9,415 nt of DNA, from the NCBI GenBank assembly GCA_029267795.1, contig JAJUHR010000049.1, positions 1 to 9,415 on the forward strand. The letters run 5' to 3'. This document shows positions 4,818-9,415 of the stretch, piece by piece (position 1 is the stretch's first letter; each line of letters begins with the position of its first letter). Source of the DNA: Planctomycetota bacterium (GTDB lineage Bacteria; Planctomycetota; Phycisphaerae; Phycisphaerales; Phycisphaeraceae). Under the pieces are notes generated by a model. That model had not been told where the DNA came from and did no database searches. It saw nothing but the letters and a program-made list of their open reading frames with translations. A program made the translations under genes and the position numbers.

Positions 4818-7811
4818 TTACGTAAGGCCGAGGGCTTGCGCGCAGCGATGGCAGAGTAGCCCGCCATCCCGCCTGGACTTAACGGTGCCGTCACGCTTCC
4901 ATGACCGCTCACAGCGGGGTTCGGATCGCAGGTCGACCACTTCGTAGCGGTCCCGACCCGAGGTTTTCAGGGCTTCGGGGGGTTCCGGGGGCGGGGGTTC
5001 CAGCTTGACCCAGCTAATGCCGCAAAGGTCCGATAAGTCGATTGGGTCGAATCTCCTCAGGTACGCGTTGGTGGAGTCAATGACGACGCGCAGGCCGCAG
5101 TCCAGTGGGTTATCGATCCCCTGCCCGGTGCGTACGAGCTCGATCTGCTGCAGGGCGCTGTCGCGGTAGTCGCGGATGACTGCGGGCCAATCAGGGTCCG
5201 TCGGAACTTCCACAGGCTGGGGGAACAGCTCGAGGTGGACGCAGCGGGCCATGTCGCGGGGGCTTGCGCCGTGCAGGGACTGCCAGGCTTCGTCGGCGGT
5301 GTGGGGGAGGATGGGGGCAATCAGGCGCAACAGCGCATCGGTGATCTGGTACAGGGCGGTTTGTGTGCGGCGGCGGCGAGGGCTGCCCGCAGGGTCGCAG
5401 TACAGCCGGTCCTTGATCGCGGCCAGATACACCGCACTTAAGGTGTGGTTGCAGAAGTTGAAGACCGCTTCGTGGAGCTTGCGGAAGCGGAAGTGCTCGT
5501 AATCGCTGCGCGTCTCGCGCACGAGCTGTGCCAGTTCGGCCAGGGCCCAGGCGTCGAGCGTGGCGGCATCGGCGGCGGTGAACTCGTGGCGGTAGCCGCC
5601 GGCGGAGCGCGGACGCGGGTCGAAGTCGTACAGGTTGCTCAGGAGGAAGCGGATGGTGTTGCGGACCTTGCGGTACTCCTCGCCGGCGAGGCGGAAGAAC
5701 TCCAGGTCGGCCTTGATGTCGTTGTCGGTGTTCAGGCTGTTGACCCACCAGCGACAGACGTCAGCGCCGAACTCTTTGAGCAGGGCTTCGACCTCCAGGG
5801 TGTTGCCGAGGCTTTTGGACATCTTGCGGCCGTCTTTATCGACCATGAACCCGTGGGTCAGCACGGCACGGAACGGCGACCGGCCCATGTAGCCCAAGGC
5901 AGGCAACAGCGAGCTTTGGAACCAACCGCGGTGCTGATCGGAGCCTTCGAGGTACAGGTCCGTTTGGCCGTTGTCGGGGGCCTGGCGGCGCTGGTGGATC
6001 ACGGCGAACCAGGAGGTGCCGGACTCCCACCAGACGTCGAAGATGTCGGTGGATTTGTGCAAACCCGCGGATTGCAATCCGTGGGCTTCGATCTTTTGAC
6101 CCAGGGCATCTGGGATGTCGGGATCGCGCACGGCGTCGTAGGTCGCCAGTAATTCTTGAGGCGTGGCCTTGAACCAGTAATCGGAGCCGTGGTGGCGGGT
6201 GGCGTCGGCGACGGCGCGAACGGAGGCGGGGGTGAGGAGAGTGTCGCCCTGGGCGGTATAGAAAGCGGGGATCGGCAGTCCCCAGGCGCGTTGACGGCTG
6301 ATGCACCAGTCGGGGCGGGACTCGAGCATGCCCCGCATGCGGTTGCGGCCCCAGGCGGGGAAGAACTGCACATCGTGCTCGGTAACCCGCAGGGCGAGCT
6401 GACGCAGAGTAGTGGGTTGGTCGCCCCCGGAACCCCCGGAAGTTGCCCCGGCGGAAGTTGTGCCACCTGGGAGAGTAAAAGGGCGATCGACGCCGATGAA
6501 CCACTGTTCGGTGGCGCGGAAGATGACAGGGGTTTTGGACCGCCAGTCGTGGGGATAGCTGTGGGTGAACTTGTGGTCGTGGAAGAGGTGGCCGGAGGAT
6601 CGTAAGCGGTCGATGACCAGGTCGTTAGCCTTCCAGACCTCGACGCCTTGGAGCCATTGGGGAGCGGTGTGGTCGAACGTGCCGTCTTCCTGGACGGGGC
6701 AGTAAGTGGGCAGGTGGTGTTTCTGGCCGGTCTGGTAGTCCTCGACGCCGTGACCGGGGGCGGTGTGGACCAGGCCGGTGCCGTCCTCGAGGGTGACGTA
6801 CGGTGCGGGCAGGACGCGGAAGGGGTGTTGGGGGGATTGGACGAACGGGTGACGGTAGGTCAGTTCGAGGAGGCGGGCGCCGGGCAGCGGTGGGCCTAGT
6901 TTTTCCCAGTCGCTGACGCCTGCTTGCCGCATCACTTTCTCGGTTAATTCGCTGGCGACGACGGCGAACCGATCGCCTGCGAAGCGCACGAGGGAGTAGT
7001 CGAACCCCTCGTGCACCGCGATGGCCAGGTTGGCTGGGAGGGTCCAGGGCGTGGTAGTCCAGATCATGAAATAGGGTTTGGCCCCCGAAGCTGGCGGCGA
7101 GACGCTGAATCGTTCGAAGACCGCCGGCGGGTCGGCGGCCTCGAACAGCACGTAGATGCTGTGGTCTTCGCGGTCGTAGTACTCCAGCTCGGCCTCGGCC
7201 AGGGCGGTGCGGTTGGCGATCGACCAGTGCACGGGTTTTTTCGCCCGGTAGACCAGGCCCTTGCTCAGCAGGTCGGCGAAGACCTCCAGCACGGCGGCTT
7301 CGTAGGCTGGGTCCATCGTGAGGTAGGGGTTTTCGTAGTCGGCCAGGGTAAGCAGGCGCTGCATCTGCTGGCGCTGGAGCTTGACGAATTTTTCGGCGTC
7401 GGCCTGGCAGCGCTGGCGGATCTGCAGGGCGTGCATGCTGCGGGCCTTGTCGCCGAGCTCCTGGACGACCTTGTGCTCGATCGGCAGGCCGTGGCAGTCC
7501 CAGCCGGGGATGTAGGGGCAATCGAAGCCCATCATCGTGCGGGAGCGGACGACGAGGTCCTTGAGGACCTTGTTAAGCAGGTGGCCGAGGTGGATCGAGC
7601 CATTGGCGTAGGGCGGGCCGTCGTGGAAGACGTACCGTGGGGCGCCGCGGCGCTGTTCGCGGAGGCGTCGGTACAGGTCCATTTGATCCCAACGCCGCAG
7701 CGAGGCGGGTTCGTTTTGGATCAGGTTCGCTTTCATGGCGAACGAGGTCCGCGGCAGGTTAAGCGTGTCCTTGTAGGACTTCTTTTCGGCTTTGGGGGTC
7801 GATTCCGGCAT
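4818..7811 (-). CDS. ileS: Isoleucyl-tRNA synthetase (bacterial class I)
   Basis: This cytoplasmic enzyme charges tRNA(Ile) with isoleucine and edits misactivated valine. At 997 residues it is slightly longer than E. coli IleRS (938). It has the class I signature HLGH at 74-77 (in PYANGSIHLGH), IPGWDCHGLPIEHKV (101-115), the CP1 editing-domain motifs TTTPWTLPAN (252-261) and GTGLVHTAPGHG (344-355), RPDWCISRQRAWGLP, and KMSKS at 663-667. An anticodon-binding region and a C-terminal zinc module follow. Two oddities: a Gly/Ser/Thr-rich insertion at about 448-467, and a zinc module reading C967-E-R-S970 ... C987-H-R-C990, in which the second expected cysteine is serine. The ATG at 7811 has no Shine-Dalgarno sequence; TAGAAT ends 9 bases upstream of it, so a leaderless transcript is possible. 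Identification is certain. Confidence 0.98.
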   Translation of the reverse strand: MPESTPKAEKKSYKDTLNLPRTSFAMKANLIQNEPASLRRWDQMDLYRRLREQRRGAPRYVFHDGPPYANGSIHLGHLLNKVLKDLVVRSRTMMGFDCPYIPGWDCHGLPIEHKVVQELGDKARSMHALQIRQRCQADAEKFVKLQRQQMQRLLTLADYENPYLTMDPAYEAAVLEVFADLLSKGLVYRAKKPVHWSIANRTALAEAELEYYDREDHSIYVLFEAADPPAVFERFSVSPPASGAKPYFMIWTTTPWTLPANLAIAVHEGFDYSLVRFAGDRFAVVASELTEKVMRQAGVSDWEKLGPPLPGARLLELTYRHPFVQSPQHPFRVLPAPYVTLEDGTGLVHTAPGHGVEDYQTGQKHHLPTYCPVQEDGTFDHTAPQWLQGVEVWKANDLVIDRLRSSGHLFHDHKFTHSYPHDWRSKTPVIFRATEQWFIGVDRPFTLPGGTTSAGATSGGSGGDQPTTLRQLALRVTEHDVQFFPAWGRNRMRGMLESRPDWCISRQRAWGLPIPAFYTAQGDTLLTPASVRAVADATRHHGSDYWFKATPQELLATYDAVRDPDIPDALGQKIEAHGLQSAGLHKSTDIFDVWWESGTSWFAVIHQRRQAPDNGQTDLYLEGSDQHRGWFQSSLLPALGYMGRSPFRAVLTHGFMVDKDGRKMSKSLGNTLEVEALLKEFGADVCRWWVNSLNTDNDIKADLEFFRLAGEEYRKVRNTIRFLLSNLYDFDPRPRSAGGYRHEFTAADAATLDAWALAELAQLVRETRSDYEHFRFRKLHEAVFNFCNHTLSAVYLAAIKDRLYCDPAGSPRRRRTQTALYQITDALLRLIAPILPHTADEAWQSLHGASPRDMARCVHLELFPQPVEVPTDPDWPAVIRDYRDSALQQIELVRTGQGIDNPLDCGLRVVIDSTNAYLRRFDPIDLSDLCGISWVKLEPPPPEPPEALKTSGRDRYEVVDLRSEPRCERSWKRDGTVKSRRDGGLLCHRCAQALGLT

Positions 7812-7897
7812 GGCGTGGACATTCTAGCGAGAGAGGGAATCGGGCGGGGAGGCCGGTTGGGGCAGGGCGGGTCTCAAAGCCCCCCCGGCCAGATGAT

Positions 7898-8056
7898 GTC
7901 CGGGCAGGCCCGGACCTACGGATAATGCGCATAGCGCACCGTACGTGACTCACCCTCACTCGGCCTCTCCCTCGAGGGAGGGGGGGAAATCGGGGGTGGG
8001 AACCCGCGGCTAGGCTGACATGCGGCGGGTCCGCTGCGCTTGACCCGCCCTACAAA
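7898..8056. repeat. Second cluster of REP-like palindromic elements
   Basis: Four palindromic units are visible: GTCCGGGC/GCCCGGAC at 7898-7915 followed by CTACG; TGCGC-ATA-GCGCA at 7926-7938 followed by CCGTACG; a perfect 14-base palindrome CTCCCTCGAGGGAG at 7967-7980; and GGCGGGT/ACCCGCC at 8024-8049 followed by CCTACAAA. The second resembles the GCGCACAGCGCACC unit at 1063-1079, and the last is an exact copy of 984-1016. Confidence 0.7.
8024..8056 (+). repeat. 33-base palindromic repeat, copy 2
   Basis: Base-for-base identical to 984-1016, with stem arms at 8024-8030 and 8043-8049. It ends 14 bases before the last base of the HYExAFE gene, so on the - strand it could act as a 3' hairpin for the hisS transcript. 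Confidence 0.85.
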
Positions 8057-8070
8057 CTCGGATGCTCAAG

Positions 8071-8580
8071 TCAGATTAGCTGTTTGAGGGGCACTGCGAG
8101 CTGGGCGAAGGCATCGACGGGGACGCTGAGGGTGCCCCACCGCGGGCTGCGGCGTTTCATGTACTGCTGGTAGTCGGCGAGGGTGATCGCGAGCACCGCG
8201 TACCAGCGGCCGGCGGACTCGAACACCTCGTGGAAAAGCACCCCGGGTGGCTCGCGCTGGCACCAATATAGGAATGCGAACGCCCCGCGGAATTCGCGGC
8301 CGAAGATCCGCTCCCAGGCTTCGAGGCTGCGAACGTCGGCCTCGGTGACCCAGTTGTCCAGGGACCGGCTGGCGCTAGTGGAATGTTTGCGGCCCTTGAC
8401 GTCCACGAGCAGGTTGGGGCCGGATTGGCTGTAGACGACGAAATCGAAGCTTTTAAGGGACTTGGGCGGCCGACCGGCCTGGAGGGCGCGTTTGGCTTCG
8501 TCGACGGCGACGTAGGGGATCGTGCGGTCGCGCAGGTACTGTTCGAAGGCTTGGTCGTAATGGAACCGGCGCTGGGCCAT
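8071..8580 (-). CDS. HYExAFE family protein, PD-(D/E)XK nuclease-like
   Basis: This is a 169-residue soluble protein. The N-terminal motif HYDQAFE (residues 7-13) fits the HYExAFE family, which I recall as a hypothetical family in planctomycetes. Beyond the name, the residue layout matches a PD-(D/E)XK nuclease core: Glu13 in the first helix, Asp46 in FDFVVY at a predicted strand, then LLVDVKGRK with Asp60-x-Lys62 on the next strand, and a later strand AFAFLYW. That fold assignment is my inference from the pattern; substrate and activity are unknown. There is no signal peptide or membrane segment. The ATG at 8580 lies six bases after the hisS stop and has no clear ribosome binding site, so it is probably co-transcribed and perhaps translationally coupled with hisS. 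Base composition is high-GC, like most of the region. Confidence 0.85.
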   Translation of the reverse strand: MAQRRFHYDQAFEQYLRDRTIPYVAVDEAKRALQAGRPPKSLKSFDFVVYSQSGPNLLVDVKGRKHSTSASRSLDNWVTEADVRSLEAWERIFGREFRGAFAFLYWCQREPPGVLFHEVFESAGRWYAVLAITLADYQQYMKRRSPRWGTLSVPVDAFAQLAVPLKQLI

Positions 8581-8586
8581 GGGGAC

Positions 8587-9415
8587 TTACTTGTCGGACT
8601 TGTTGGGGAACTTATCGCGAAAATACTCGATCAGTGGGTCCTTGCAGTGTGCCTCTTTACTCCCCGTGATCTCTGCTTCCCGCTTTTCCCACTCTACATC
8701 TATCTCAACTTGCGATGGTACTTCGACCTGCTCGCCGGACTTCAGGTTTTTCACTGCCACTTTTCTTTCATCTACTATTCGGTCGTCCAAAATGACTACG
8801 TATTTCGCCCCGGCATCCGAACTCTCTTTGAGCAATTTGCCCAGGTTTCGGGTGGACTTGTAGCTAAATCTGGTGTGGAAATTCTCTTGACGAAGCCTAC
8901 CCACGATTCCTCCCAACTGAGCCGCGCCCTTTTCCGTGATTGCAACGACGAAGACCTGCGGCCTTGGCGGCAAACGCTGCTCAGGTTTAATCAGGCCCCT
9001 GTCGGCGAGGACCTCGGTAAGGACGACGTCGCCCATGCCGAAGCCGACGGCGGGCATGGGGGGGCCGCCGAAGAGTTCGATGAGTTTGTCGTAGCGTCCG
9101 CCGCCGGCTAGCGCGCGCAGGGCGCCGGTGGTTTCGTGGATTTCGAAGACGATGCCTGTGTAGTACGCCAGGCCGCGGACGACGCCCAGGTCGTACTCGC
9201 ACCAGTCGGCGATGCCGAAGTTGACGAGCTCTCGATCGAGGGCCTCCATCTCTTCACGAACCCATCTGGCACAGTACATTTCCCAATCAGGATCAACCCT
9301 CTTTTTTTCCGTGAAGCCTGCGTTGTACTTCTGCTGGAAACTCGTGGTGAACTCGCCCAGATCGCCGTGCTCCAAACCCAGCTTTTTGAGCCCCGCAGCA
9401 AACTCTTCGGGTGGG
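8587..9415 (-). CDS. hisS: Histidyl-tRNA synthetase, 3' part
   Basis: This is the C-terminal 276 residues of the class II synthetase that charges tRNA(His). The frame is open to the window edge, so the start and motifs 1 and 2 are missing. Visible are the histidine-binding motif VRGLAYYTGIVFE (about nt 9140-9180), LAGGGRYDKL, a motif 3 region PAVGFGMGDVVL, and an anticodon-binding domain starting at PQVFVVAITEKG. The presence of that last domain argues against HisZ. After it comes a charged tail of about 40 residues ending NKSDK. Two oddities: motif 3 lacks the usual Glu-Arg (GFAxGLER in E. coli), having Asp-Val-Val instead, and GC content swings from about 72% in the catalytic core (9001-9060) to about 45-53% on both sides. 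It heads a unit with the HYExAFE gene. Confidence 0.95.
   Translation of the reverse strand, partial: PPEEFAAGLKKLGLEHGDLGEFTTSFQQKYNAGFTEKKRVDPDWEMYCARWVREEMEALDRELVNFGIADWCEYDLGVVRGLAYYTGIVFEIHETTGALRALAGGGRYDKLIELFGGPPMPAVGFGMGDVVLTEVLADRGLIKPEQRLPPRPQVFVVAITEKGAAQLGGIVGRLRQENFHTRFSYKSTRNLGKLLKESSDAGAKYVVILDDRIVDERKVAVKNLKSGEQVEVPSQVEIDVEWEKREAEITGSKEAHCKDPLIEYFRDKFPNKSDK

Larger units (their letters stand above)
7812..8070. other. Palindrome-rich spacer between the HYExAFE gene and ileS
   Basis: This 259-base spacer contains no gene. It separates two same-strand units and holds a cluster of GC-rich palindromes listed separately. TAGAAT at 7826-7821 on the - strand is the only -10-like hexamer near ileS, and no matching -35 is seen at the right distance. 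Confidence 0.6.

Noticed and set aside
5445..6152. 235-residue open frame on the + strand within ileS
   Set aside because: Antisense shadow of the IleRS catalytic region; no start signal and no recognisable domain.
7011..7925. 304-residue open frame on the + strand opposite the N-terminal part of ileS
   Set aside because: It is a high-GC antisense shadow of ileS, with a biased Gly/Val/Asp composition and no family resemblance.
8587..9415. HisZ (ATP phosphoribosyltransferase regulatory subunit) instead of HisRS
   Set aside because: The degenerate motif 3 raised this, but a complete anticodon-binding domain follows the core, which HisZ lacks.

Overview
The window looks like a chromosomal stretch from a high-GC member of the Planctomycetota, possibly Phycisphaerae-like. 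This rests on the combination of a PEP-CTERM surface protein, a HYExAFE-family protein (a family I associate with planctomycetes) and mostly weak Shine-Dalgarno sequences. It is an inference from gene content, not from a phylogenetic marker.

Layout from left to right. The 3' end of secF, or of a secDF fusion, lies on the + strand (1-747). Every other gene is on the - strand. SecF converges with rsmJ (16S rRNA m2G1516 methyltransferase) across a spacer packed with short GC-rich palindromes (about 870-1111). Upstream of rsmJ is an RNase Z-like metallo-beta-lactamase-fold hydrolase (2027 to about 2956). Next comes a bidirectional-looking hairpin terminator (3271-3313), then a PEP-CTERM exported protein (3425-4312). 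That gene sits behind a roughly 500-base AT-rich spacer that holds a near-consensus sigma70-type promoter overlapping a palindrome. After that is a complete bacterial isoleucyl-tRNA synthetase (4818-7811), a second palindrome-rich spacer (about 7850-8060), a HYExAFE protein with a PD-(D/E)XK-like residue pattern (8071-8580), and the 3' part of hisS (8587 to the window end).

Most of the region is housekeeping: protein export, tRNA charging and RNA modification or processing. hisS and the HYExAFE gene are six bases apart and probably co-transcribed. The RNase Z-like gene and rsmJ may form another unit. The PEP-CTERM gene appears to be an independent unit with its own promoter, long leader and terminator.

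I do not see a mobile element, CRISPR array, phage gene, tRNA, rRNA or obvious defence system. The more unusual points are small. IleRS has lost one of the four C-terminal zinc-ligand cysteines. HisRS lacks the usual motif 3 Glu-Arg. hisS has mosaic base composition. A nuclease-like protein is tied to hisS. The same 33-base palindromic element occurs in two spacers 7 kb apart. The PEP-CTERM gene has a promoter/operator/leader arrangement that stands out from the rest.
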